Assembly (NCBI GenBank): GCA_963781215.1
Contig: CAWAFE010000053.1
Coordinates: 1 to 64,000 of the forward strand
Length of the DNA: 64,000 bases
DNA from: AP-15 sp963781215
GTDB lineage: Bacteria > Pseudomonadota > Alphaproteobacteria > ATCC43930 > CGMCC-115725
Direction: 5' to 3'
The translations under genes were made by a program, and so were the position numbers. Below are positions 47,749-55,499 of this stretch, piece by piece (the first letter of the stretch is position 1; each line of letters opens with the position of its first letter). The notes under the pieces were generated by a model. That model did not search any database. It saw only the letters and a program-made list of their open reading frames with translations, and was not told the origin of the DNA.

Positions 47749-49101
47749 TCAGCGGCCGGGGCGGTTCTTCTTCCACCGCTCGTATTCGCCGATCAGGTCG
47801 AAGAACAGTACATCCGCGGTTGCCGCGTAACCGAGCTTGTTCAGGTGCACGTGGTCGGGAAAGGCCCAGGGCGGATCGCGCACGAAGAACCGATGCATGC
47901 TGCAGGCGCCGCCCATCGCCTGCGACCAGTCCCAGAACGCCCAGCCTTCTTCCGCCGCGACGGTCTGTTGGATGCGCCGGACCGCGGCAAGGTTCGACGG
48001 CTCGCGCCAGGTGCAGGCATCCGGTGCGGAGGCGTCGGCGACGCAGCCTTCCCTCTCGCCGCGCAGACAGGCTTGGTCGATCCGGTTGCCGTCCGGTGGA
48101 CCCAGCACCAGGATCGCCGCCTGCGGAGCCATGCGGTGCAGGACCGCGACGTTATCGCGAAAGTCGGCCGTGTAGCGGTGCAGGTCGAGAACCTCCTCGA
48201 ACCCCTCGTTCGTGCCAAAAGCGATGATCAGCAGGGCCGGCCGGCTGTCGGCGAGCTCGTGCGCGACCACGGCCTGGCTCATCCGGCCGAGCAGGGTCAC
48301 CTTGGCGCCGATCGTGCCGTGGTTCTCGTAGATCACTCCTGGTACACGCCGCTCGACCGCCCAGCCGATCAGCTGCACCGGGGAGGGTCCGGCAACGCCC
48401 AGCTCGACCCCGTGCGCCGCTGTGCCGACCGGTATCTCCCTTCTTTCGACGCGGAGCGCCGGGGCTGCGGTCGAAACCCGGATCGGCGCGCGCCCATCGA
48501 GCCGCACCGATAGCTCGCCGCCGTTCGGCTGCGCCAGAAATTCGACGGCGAAGCGGTCGAAACCCTCGGCCTCGCCGCTGGTGAGCGTCATCAATGCGCC
48601 CGGACGCTGGCTCTCGGCGACGCCCGCATCGAGGCCGAGACCCTCGGGCGGCGCGCCGTTGGTGGACCCGAGATGGCGCCATCCCGTCGCCGAGACGCTC
48701 ACCAGCCGCGGGTTGTAGTATTTGAACGGTACCCCCGCCGGCAGCCAGCCGCGGCCGGCGGCGCCGAAGCGGTCCTGCAACGCCTCGCGCATACGGCCGC
48801 TGAAGGCATCGGCCGCAGTATGGCTGTCGCCGATCTGCAGAACCCGCACCGGCTTCGCGGATTGCCCTTTTTCCAGCCGCTGAAGAGCGAGGAAGAACGG
48901 TCGTAGCCCCGCCGGAGTGGAGAGGCGCCGATCGTTCACCCGCTCGGGGGTCAGCAATCCCGGCGTTGCCAGCGGCGGCGCTGGCCTTTCCGCGGCTTCG
49001 GATGCGGTCGGCGGGGGCGAGCACTTCGCGATCATCAGGCAGACGACGAACAGTACGAGGGTACGGATCAGCGCGGCATGCGTCTTTCCGTCACTTGCCA
49101 T
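47749..49101 (-). CDS. SGNH/GDSL-type esterase, membrane-anchored (O-acetyl transfer type)
   Basis: A 450-residue protein. A hydrophobic segment (ALIRTLVLFVVCLMIAKC) near the N-terminus ends at a Cys and may be a signal anchor or lipobox. The esterase core has the nucleophile block QIGDSHTAADAF, the GTNEGFEE block and the DHVHLNKLGY block with the Asp and His. An inserted beta-rich region of about 150 residues lies between the blocks, as in AlgX/AlgJ- and PatB-like O-acetylesterases. Its start overlaps the stop of the upstream SGNH gene (49091-49101), so the two are coupled. The divergent MBOAT gene is its probable partner in O-acetylating a surface polymer. Confidence 0.88.
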   Translation of the reverse strand: MASDGKTHAALIRTLVLFVVCLMIAKCSPPPTASEAAERPAPPLATPGLLTPERVNDRRLSTPAGLRPFFLALQRLEKGQSAKPVRVLQIGDSHTAADAFSGRMREALQDRFGAAGRGWLPAGVPFKYYNPRLVSVSATGWRHLGSTNGAPPEGLGLDAGVAESQRPGALMTLTSGEAEGFDRFAVEFLAQPNGGELSVRLDGRAPIRVSTAAPALRVERREIPVGTAAHGVELGVAGPSPVQLIGWAVERRVPGVIYENHGTIGAKVTLLGRMSQAVVAHELADSRPALLIIAFGTNEGFEEVLDLHRYTADFRDNVAVLHRMAPQAAILVLGPPDGNRIDQACLRGEREGCVADASAPDACTWREPSNLAAVRRIQQTVAAEEGWAFWDWSQAMGGACSMHRFFVRDPPWAFPDHVHLNKLGYAATADVLFFDLIGEYERWKKNRPGR

Positions 49102-49897
49102 CGGCCGCGGCCGAGGGAATGAGGCCGACGATCTTCTCGGCGATCAGCTCGTAGCCGGCGGTGGTGAAATGGATGCCGTCATCGGTGCGCAGCCGCCGGG
49201 TGACGCCGTCGAGGTCCTTTCCGTAGGCCGTGTATTTGCCGCCGTCATCGGCGATCGTTTCCCACAACGGCAAGAATTCGATGCCGAGCCGTTCGGCTCG
49301 CTCGGCGAAGATCCGATTGATGTAATCCATGTCCGACGAGTAGGTGTCGCTGCGAGCGATCGGATTGCCGCACCAGATGACCTTCAACCCGGCATCGGCC
49401 AGAGCCTTCATGATCAAGTCGGTCCGCCTGACGTACTCGTCCCGCCAGGCGTCAGTCCTGAAACGCAGGTATTTGCCGCCGGTCTTGATGTCGATGCGAT
49501 CGTTGGCGCCAAACATGACGACGGCGATGCCGGCCTGCTCGTTGGCCAGGAATCTGCGAATCGGTCCGATCCATTCCGCTTCGTCGTGGACCAGCGACGC
49601 GCCCGGGTGGGTTCGGTTGAGCACCTTAACATGCGAATCTTCGAGCAGGACACGCGCCAGGCCGCCGGCGATTCCCTGCCCCTGGCTGTCGCCGAAAACC
49701 ACGATCCGCTGCTTTTCGGGCGGCTCTTCAGCTCTCGTGGCGCCGGAGAAAATGATCAAGGAGAGGCAAGCGAAGGCGAGGGCGGGCGCGCGCCGCCACC
49801 CTCCGTCCGATGATCGATCGCCGCTGCCGCTCACCGATGCCCCCCGATTACCGGATTGCTGTCGGCCGATATTGCTGGCTGCACAATGCCCATGCAA
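49091..49897 (-). CDS. SGNH hydrolase, DUF459-like, secreted
   Basis: A 268-residue protein. The N-terminal region includes a hydrophobic stretch (ALAFACLSLIIFSGATRA) followed by AEEPPEK, a probable signal peptide; the true start may be a GTG about 20 residues in, which would shorten the leader. The SGNH blocks are VVFGDSQGQGIAGGL (nucleophile Ser), MFGANDRID and DGIHFTTAGYELIAEKI (Asp/His). The family is known as DUF459. It overlaps the second SGNH gene by 11 bp and is separated by 179 bp from the divergent MBOAT gene, probably sharing its promoter region. Confidence 0.88.
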   Translation of the reverse strand: MHGHCAASNIGRQQSGNRGASVSGSGDRSSDGGWRRAPALAFACLSLIIFSGATRAEEPPEKQRIVVFGDSQGQGIAGGLARVLLEDSHVKVLNRTHPGASLVHDEAEWIGPIRRFLANEQAGIAVVMFGANDRIDIKTGGKYLRFRTDAWRDEYVRRTDLIMKALADAGLKVIWCGNPIARSDTYSSDMDYINRIFAERAERLGIEFLPLWETIADDGGKYTAYGKDLDGVTRRLRTDDGIHFTTAGYELIAEKIVGLIPSAAADGK

Positions 49898-50076
49898 ACG
49901 CGTTTGTAGATTATCGCATCTTACGGCCCGGCGGCCGGCTTCGCTTGCGAGTGATCCGGCTGGTGGTTAGAACGCGCTCCGCGTAGTCCGCGGACAATCC
50001 GCATAGATATTCTCAGCCCCCGCTCCGCCATCAGAAATGCGCTTTTCCGCCAATCCGACGCGCTGAGCCCCCGACG

Positions 50077-51489
50077 ATGCTGTTCCCGACGTCAGGCTTC
50101 CTGTTGTTCTTCCTGGTCGTCGCGGCGGCGATGGTGGCGCTGGAACGCCGCTTTGCTGCAAAGAAGGTGGTGTTGGTAATCGCCAGCTATTTCTTCTATG
50201 CGCAATGGAACTGGCGCTTCTGCTCGCTGCTCGCTTTCAGCACGGCGGTCAGCTATGTGGCGGGCGGGCTGATCGATGCCGCCGCCGATCGGCGCCGCCG
50301 CCGGGCGGTCCTCGCCGGTGCGGTGACGATCCATCTGGGCCTTCTCGGCGTCTTCAAATATTTCGACTTTTTCATCGTCTCGGCGAACCAGCTGGCGCAT
50401 TCCCTGGGCCTCGGGCACGAGCTGCCGTTTATCGAAATCATCCTGCCGGTCGGCATCTCGTTCTTCACCTTTCACGGCATTTCCTACATCACCGATGTCT
50501 ATCGCGGCGACGTGCGGGTGTGCCGCCGGCCAGTGGACATGCTGCTCTATATGTCGTTCTTCCCGCAGCTGGTGGCCGGGCCGATAGTGCGCGCGTCGTA
50601 CTTCCTGCCGCAGCTCGAACACGACGCAGCAGAGCCGATCCCGATCGCCGCGGCCCTCCTCCTGATCCTCAGCGGGCTGTTCAAGAAGGTGGTGGTCGCG
50701 AGCTATCTGGCGAGCGAGCTGGTCGATCCGGTCTTTGCCGCGCCGACCAGCTATGGCGGCCCCGATCTTCTCCTCGCGGTCTACGGCTATGCGGTGCAGA
50801 TCTATTGCGATTTCAGCGCCTACAGCGACATGGCGATCGGTCTGGCCGCACTTGTCGGATTTCGCTTCCCGCCCAATTTCGCGCAGCCCTATCGCGCCCA
50901 GCGGCTGCGCGAGTTCTGGCACCGCTGGAACATCTCGCTGTCGACCTGGCTGCGCGATTATCTCTACAAGCCGCTCGGCGGCAACCGGCGAGGCCGGTTC
51001 GATACCTACCGCAACCTCTTGATCACGATGCTGCTCGGCGGCATCTGGCACGGCGCCGGCTGGAAATTCGCGATCTGGGGAGCGTTGCACGGCGGCGGCC
51101 TTGCCGTCGAGCGCATGCTGGAGCCGTGGCTCGGCCGGCGGCTGGCCGGGCCGGGCGGCCGGGTGGCGGCGACTTTTGTCGTCTTTCACTTCGTCTGCCT
51201 CGGCTGGATCTTTTTTCGGGCCGAGGATTTCGAGGTGGCCCGGCTCTATCTCTGCGGGCTCGGCGGCGGCTGGGGCGACCCATTGCAGCAGGCGCAGCCT
51301 TTCGCGGTGGCGCTGATCGTCATCGGCCTCGTCGGCCAGTTCACCCCGGCGAGGCTGTTGGAGCGCTCGGCGGCAGTGTTCGGGCGTTTGCCGAGCTGGG
51401 GCCAGGGAGCGCTGGCCGGCATCTTCGCCGCCGCGGTCAATGCGGTCGGCCCGGCCGGCATCGCGCCCTTCATCTATTTTCGTTTTTGA
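50077..51489 (+). CDS. MBOAT-family O-acyltransferase (AlgI/DltB/PatA-like)
   Basis: A 470-residue multispanning membrane protein. The family core is evident: FFPQLVAGPIVRASYFLPQL, IYCDFSAYSDMAIGLAALVG, EFWHRWNISLSTWLRDYLY, and GGIWHGAGWKFAIWGALHG, which contains the invariant active-site His. It moves acetyl groups across the membrane for transfer onto an extracytoplasmic polymer such as a polysaccharide or peptidoglycan. The two divergent SGNH genes are the expected periplasmic transferases. A 103-residue membrane protein gene begins 3 bp after its stop. Confidence 0.95.
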   Translation: MLFPTSGFLLFFLVVAAAMVALERRFAAKKVVLVIASYFFYAQWNWRFCSLLAFSTAVSYVAGGLIDAAADRRRRRAVLAGAVTIHLGLLGVFKYFDFFIVSANQLAHSLGLGHELPFIEIILPVGISFFTFHGISYITDVYRGDVRVCRRPVDMLLYMSFFPQLVAGPIVRASYFLPQLEHDAAEPIPIAAALLLILSGLFKKVVVASYLASELVDPVFAAPTSYGGPDLLLAVYGYAVQIYCDFSAYSDMAIGLAALVGFRFPPNFAQPYRAQRLREFWHRWNISLSTWLRDYLYKPLGGNRRGRFDTYRNLLITMLLGGIWHGAGWKFAIWGALHGGGLAVERMLEPWLGRRLAGPGGRVAATFVVFHFVCLGWIFFRAEDFEVARLYLCGLGGGWGDPLQQAQPFAVALIVIGLVGQFTPARLLERSAAVFGRLPSWGQGALAGIFAAAVNAVGPAGIAPFIYFRF

Positions 51490-51492
51490 GCC

Positions 51493-51804
51493 ATGGCCGC
51501 GATCGAGCCTCGCGCCGTCGCCCCGGCCATCGGCCCCGACGGCATCCCCGCCGCCGCCAGACGCCGCGCCGGATCCCCACGCCAAGTGTTCGCCGCCTGC
51601 GCCGTCGGCGCGGCGATGCTGGCGCTGCTCGCCCCGCCCGATTTGTCAGACTGGGCCGAACGGTTGGGCGACGGAAGGCTGGCGTCGGTGCTGCGCGAGG
51701 CGGCGAGCCTGTGGGAACGCGACGCCGAACGCCTCGGCTTCACTCTGCCCCACCACACCCTGCGCCGGGCGACGCAATGGCTGATCGAGCGCCAATGGCC
51801 GTGA
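51493..51804 (+). CDS. Small hypothetical membrane protein, MBOAT-associated
   Basis: A 103-residue protein starting 3 bp after the MBOAT stop. One hydrophobic segment (VFAACAVGAAMLALLAPP, about residues 32-49) follows a Pro/Ala-rich, Arg-containing N-terminus; the remainder is an amphipathic helical part with alternating charges. I do not recognise the family. The tight spacing suggests an accessory subunit of the acetyl-transfer module, but no similarity supports a function. Confidence 0.6.
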   Translation: MAAIEPRAVAPAIGPDGIPAAARRRAGSPRQVFAACAVGAAMLALLAPPDLSDWAERLGDGRLASVLREAASLWERDAERLGFTLPHHTLRRATQWLIERQWP

Positions 51805-51932
51805 ATGACGGGGCAGCGCCGTCGCGTGGCCTTCGAAACGTTTCCAGGAACATGCCGCGGCTTACGTTTTTACGGTCGCCAGGTTTTCTTTAAGCCATAA
51901 GACCAGGAGCGCTGTTTCAAGAGGAGCAATCG

Positions 51933-52019
51933 ATGATAAGAATAAAAATTAACAATTGGAGCAATGCCGGCAAAGGTGCCCCGTTACGCTCAGCTGAACG
52001 GATCACACCCCGGAAATAG
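51933..52019 (+). CDS. Possible small ORF, 28 codons
   Basis: ATG 51933 is preceded by AGAGGAG at 6 nt spacing, an excellent ribosome site. The peptide begins MIRIKINNWSNAGKG and is basic, ending in RITPRK. No family is recognised. The AT-rich codons differ from neighbouring genes. Chance ORFs of this size are common, so the Shine-Dalgarno site is the main support. Confidence 0.3.
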   Translation: MIRIKINNWSNAGKGAPLRSAERITPRK

Positions 52020-52046
52020 GCTGCCGCGGACGAAACAGCGAGGAGG

Positions 52047-52075
52047 TTGACAGGGCCTCTTTACCCTGTTTAGCT
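52047..52075 (+). promoter_or_regulatory. Promoter-like -35/-10 with internal inverted repeat
   Basis: TTGACA at 52047-52052 is a consensus -35. A 17-bp spacer leads to TTAGCT (52070-52075), a weak -10. The spacer region forms an inverted repeat, ACAGGG (52050-52055) and CCCTGT (52064-52069), in a place where a repressor could block the polymerase; a further CCCTGTT lies at 52078-52084. The next gene is rlpA at 52227. Confidence 0.35.
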
Positions 52076-52226
52076 TGCCCTGTTCCTCCCCGTCCTACCC
52101 GGATGCATCGGCAACAATCCGGGACGACACCAATCTGCATCCTCGATCCGGTCCAATACCACGGGCTCGGCAGCGTGCCTCTTGCTGCGCTGCGAGAGGG
52201 TGCCCCGCAAGAAGGAGATTTGCCGG

Positions 52227-52886
52227 ATGCCGCTGCGTCAGACGATCGGAATTTCCCTCGCGCTGCTGGTGATCTCCGCCGGCGCAATCGCCAAAACGCC
52301 GGAAAAAGGCATCTCCCCGCAACAGGATCAAACCCCCGGCGCCAAGCCCGGAAAAGCGGAACCTGGCGCCGGCAAAGCCCGCACGATTTCCTCCAGAACC
52401 GCCCACCACCGATCACATGCCCGCTCCGCCGCCCGTCACACCGCACCGGCGCGACATTCGTATTCGTCAGCCGACACCGGCGCCCGTTCAGCCGATCCCT
52501 ATTGGGGGCCGATGCATCCGACGGGTGCTCGCGAGATCGGCAGGGCGGCTTGGTACAGCCTCGTCGGTGGCCGCACCTCGAACGGCGAACGTCTGGACAC
52601 CGTCACCGCCACGGCCGCGCACCGCACCTTGCCGCTTTCCTCTTATGCCAGGGTGACCAACCTCGATAGCGGCCGCTCAGTACTGGTCAAGATCAACGAC
52701 CGCGGCCCGCAAAACCGGCGGTTCATCATCGACCTCTCGCCGCGCGCCGCCGCCGAGCTCGAAATGAGGAATGCCGGGGTGGCGAACGTCATCGTCGAGC
52801 CCGTGGCAACTGGACCCATCCCGGTCCGCGCCGGCGCCGAGACCGTCGCCGTATACAGCACTTGGGGCCCGGGCATGACGCAATAA
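52227..52886 (+). CDS. rlpA: RlpA-like septal ring lytic transglycosylase
   Basis: A 219-residue secreted protein. The signal peptide (LRQTIGISLALLVISAGAIA) is followed by a low-complexity linker rich in Lys, Gly, Ala, His and Arg, then the double-psi beta-barrel: GRAAWYSLVGGRTSNGERLD, TAAHRTLPLSSYARVTNLDS, INDRGP with the catalytic Asp, and IIDLSPRAA. It lacks the C-terminal SPOR domain of E. coli RlpA, so its septal targeting may differ. It cleaves peptidoglycan strands lacking stem peptides. Start 52227 follows AAGGAG. Neighbours on both sides are unrelated. Confidence 0.9.
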   Translation: MPLRQTIGISLALLVISAGAIAKTPEKGISPQQDQTPGAKPGKAEPGAGKARTISSRTAHHRSHARSAARHTAPARHSYSSADTGARSADPYWGPMHPTGAREIGRAAWYSLVGGRTSNGERLDTVTATAAHRTLPLSSYARVTNLDSGRSVLVKINDRGPQNRRFIIDLSPRAAAELEMRNAGVANVIVEPVATGPIPVRAGAETVAVYSTWGPGMTQ

Positions 52887-53532
52887 GCGGGTCCGACACG
52901 CCGCGCCGATCATGACAACGCCGTGCCAGGGGCCGCGCGCGGAATGGGCGCCTTCGCCCGAGACGCGGCGCCGGATCCCCGTCGACGATCCTGCCGCGCT
53001 CTACGGTTTTCCCGCCGCTTGAGGAAGGCTCGGTCCTCCCGCTGAGCTGCGCCAACCCGTCGCCAGACATGCTTTGGCTGGGCCGGTACGGTTCCGACAG
53101 TAACCGGTTCGAAGGGCCGGCGAGCCGTACCGAACGGCAAAATTGCCGCAATCGCATGCCATCTTGTCCGTGGCATGGCGGCTTGAGGCGGGTACCCGGG
53201 CCCGGGGAGGCGAGACCCGGATACCTGTAGATTGCCTGCAAAATCAGGGAAAACAGGGGCGCCCGGCTGGCCGCGCTCGGGCCATGTCGGGGCGGCGTCG
53301 TTCCAGCGGCGGGACTGCAGCGCTCCGATTTCGCTCCCTTCCGGATCAAGCGGCAGTATCCGCATGTCCAACGTTGCGTTGGGCGGGCATGCACAAGCGG
53401 GGATGGTTGACTCGATATCGGTATGACATGATTTCGAGATGGTGATGGTTGCCGCATTCTTCTTGTTGCCGTCGTTGCCCGGGGTAACTTGGCCGGCGCG
53501 GCGGCGCCCCGCGGCATGAGCGTGGGGAGCCG
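52887..53532. other. Non-coding region between rlpA and the MFS gene
   Basis: About 646 bp with no gene I can support; open frames here have no recognisable protein character. An 8-bp inverted repeat, CGGTACGG at 53094-53101 and CCGTACCG at 53135-53142, is present with a 33-bp loop. No T-tract follows, so it is not a clear terminator. Confidence 0.5.
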
Positions 53533-55065
53533 GTGAGAGGAGAGAGCGCTCCGCCGGCCCCCAACCGGGGCATGACCACGGCTACGATCATCTGCGCCTG
53601 TGTCATGCAGGGCGTCGACACGACGATCGCCAATGTGGCGCTGCCGCACATCCAGGGCAGCATGTCGGCCTCGCAGGATCAGATCTCGTGGGTATTGACG
53701 TCCTACATCGTGTCGTCGGCGATCATGATGCCGCTGACCGGGTGGCTCGCCGGCCGCTTCGGCGTCAAATACATCTTTCTCGCCTCAGTGATCGGCTTCA
53801 CCCTCGCCTCGGCACTGTGCGGTGCCGCGACGAGCCTCACCCAGCTCGTGCTGTTCCGCGTCCTGCAAGGCGTCTGCGGGGCCGGGCTGGTGCCGCTCGG
53901 GCAGGCGACCCTCTTTACGATCTACCCGCGCGAGCGCCACGGCTACGCGATGGCGATCTTCAGCACCGGGGCGATGATGGGGCCGATCATCGGCCCGACC
54001 ATGGGCGGCTGGCTGACCGAAAACCTCGACTGGCGCTGGTGCTTCTATATCAACCTGCCGGTCGGCGCGTTGTGTGCGCTCGGCATCTCGGTCTTTATCC
54101 GCCAGTCCCGCACGATGCGGCGCGACCAGTTCGACATGTTCGGCTTTGCCATGCTGAGCATCGCCGTCGGCGCGCTGCAATTGATGCTCGACCGCGGCCA
54201 GCTCAAGGACTGGTTCCGCTCTCCCGAAATCTGGGTCGAGGCGACGATCGCGGCCTTGTGCTTTTACCTCTTGGTCGTCCACACAATGACGGCCGGCGAG
54301 CGCTCGTTCCTCAACCGCGAGCTGTTGAAGAGCCCCAATTTCGTCGCCGGCAGCCTGTTGATGTTCGGAGTTGGCATGATCCTCAGCGGCACGCTCGCGC
54401 TGATGCCGTCGATGATGCAGGACCTGATGAACTACCCGGTGTTCGACGCCGGCTGGATGATGGCGCCGCGCGGCTTCGGCACGATGCTGGCGATGTTTCT
54501 CGTCGCCCGGCTGATCAACAAAATCGACAACCGCCTCTTCATCCTGGTCGGGTTCCTGTTGACCGCCGCCTCGCTGTGGCAGATGACCGGGTTTTCGCTG
54601 TACATGGATTCGGGGCCGATCCTGTTCGCCGGCTTTGCCCAGGGGTTCGGGCTCGGCTGCACCTTTGTGCCGCTGAACCTGCTCGCCCTCTCCGGCCTGC
54701 CGCACCACATCCTGACCCAGGGGACCGCGATCCGCGCCCTGATGCGCATGCTTGGCGGCAGCATTGGCATCGCCATCCTCGAAACCCAGCTGACCCAGAA
54801 CACCCAGATCGTGCATTCCCATCTGATCGAGCATTTGCGCCCGGACAACCCGCTGGCCCGGTTCCCGTACCTCACCGCCCCGTACAGCCTGACCGACCCC
54901 TCCGGCATCGCCGCCCTCAACCACGAGGTCACCCGCCAGGCCGCGATGATCGCCTACAACAACGATTTCGCGCTGATGCTGATGGTCATCCTCGCCTGCC
55001 TGCCGCTCCTGCTGCTGGTCCGCGCCCCCCGCCGCCAGCCGATCCCCGCCGCCGCAGACGATTAG
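53533..55065 (+). CDS. DHA2-family MFS drug efflux permease (EmrB/QacA type)
   Basis: A 510-residue permease with about 14 transmembrane segments. The DHA2 signature motif is seen as QGVDTTIANVALPHIQ and QISWVLTSYIVSSAIMMPLT, then LAGRFGVK, motif C GAMMGPIIGPTMGGWLTE, and FCFYINLP-like WRWCFYINLPVG. It exports drugs or toxic organic acids in exchange for protons. Its usual companion, an EmrA/HlyD membrane-fusion protein, is not adjacent. The GTG at 53533 was taken as start with GGGGAG just upstream; an internal ATG at 53572 is an alternative that still keeps the first helix. Confidence 0.94.
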   Translation: MRGESAPPAPNRGMTTATIICACVMQGVDTTIANVALPHIQGSMSASQDQISWVLTSYIVSSAIMMPLTGWLAGRFGVKYIFLASVIGFTLASALCGAATSLTQLVLFRVLQGVCGAGLVPLGQATLFTIYPRERHGYAMAIFSTGAMMGPIIGPTMGGWLTENLDWRWCFYINLPVGALCALGISVFIRQSRTMRRDQFDMFGFAMLSIAVGALQLMLDRGQLKDWFRSPEIWVEATIAALCFYLLVVHTMTAGERSFLNRELLKSPNFVAGSLLMFGVGMILSGTLALMPSMMQDLMNYPVFDAGWMMAPRGFGTMLAMFLVARLINKIDNRLFILVGFLLTAASLWQMTGFSLYMDSGPILFAGFAQGFGLGCTFVPLNLLALSGLPHHILTQGTAIRALMRMLGGSIGIAILETQLTQNTQIVHSHLIEHLRPDNPLARFPYLTAPYSLTDPSGIAALNHEVTRQAAMIAYNNDFALMLMVILACLPLLLLVRAPRRQPIPAAADD

Positions 55066-55499
55066 TTGACGCCTCCGGGGTCAGCTGACCGCCAATGATT
55101 CACAGCGCGCCATTCCGTGGGGTTCGGGACAATGGCTGTTCTCCCCGGTCGCATGTGCCTTTACGACGGAAAGGGGGTCGGCTATGTGGCTTCTTATGAA
55201 ACTTCTTAAGCGGCCCCACCCAAACACCCCAAGGCGGGGATAACCTCGGTCTAGGGAAAGCCGGTGGTGGGTAGGCGACAGACGGAAGCGACTTAGGTTG
55301 CCAAGGGCTCGCGGCATGGCAAGCCAACACGAGACGCGCGCTTTCTACCCGGCGCGCGCCTCTTCTTGGTGGTCATTCCCCTCAACACTTATCGGTTCAT
55401 ATCGGTAGATCGTGACAACCAGACCCTTGAAAAAAATGAGAAACCAAACAATTCCCAAGCTTACGACGAGGGCTCGATTCCCTTCACCCGTTCCGTGAC
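55066..55499. other. Non-coding region containing a tRNA fragment
   Basis: About 434 bp without a supported gene. Its right end contains the 3' portion of a tRNA-Gly (55452-55494). The part from 55150 to 55300 is noticeably different in composition from surrounding coding DNA but shows no recognisable element. Confidence 0.5.
55452..55494 (+). other. 3' fragment of tRNA-Gly(CCC), probable integration scar
   Basis: The sequence reads as a tRNA 3' half in correct register: anticodon loop TTCCCAA, stem GCTTA, a 4-nt variable region CGAC, T-stem GAGGG, T-loop CTCGATT, T-stem CCCTT, acceptor strand CACCCGT, then TCC. It matches bacterial tRNA-Gly(CCC) closely, except that the T-loop begins C instead of T and the acceptor has one change. 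The 5' acceptor (GCGGGTG-like) and D-arm are missing; upstream is AT-rich unrelated DNA. Site-specific integrases often leave such 3' tRNA pieces. Not a functional tRNA. Confidence 0.75.

Larger units (their letters stand above)
51805..52226 (+). other. Intergenic region upstream of rlpA
   Basis: About 420 bp, AT-richer than average around 51850-51960. It holds a possible 28-codon ORF at 51933-52019 and a promoter-like sequence at 52047-52075, each listed separately. Nothing else is recognised. Confidence 0.5.

Noticed and set aside
53094..53142. Inverted repeat as an intrinsic terminator or tRNA arm
   Set aside because: The loop is 33 bp, no T-tract follows, and a TTCGAA in it does not form a T-arm in register.
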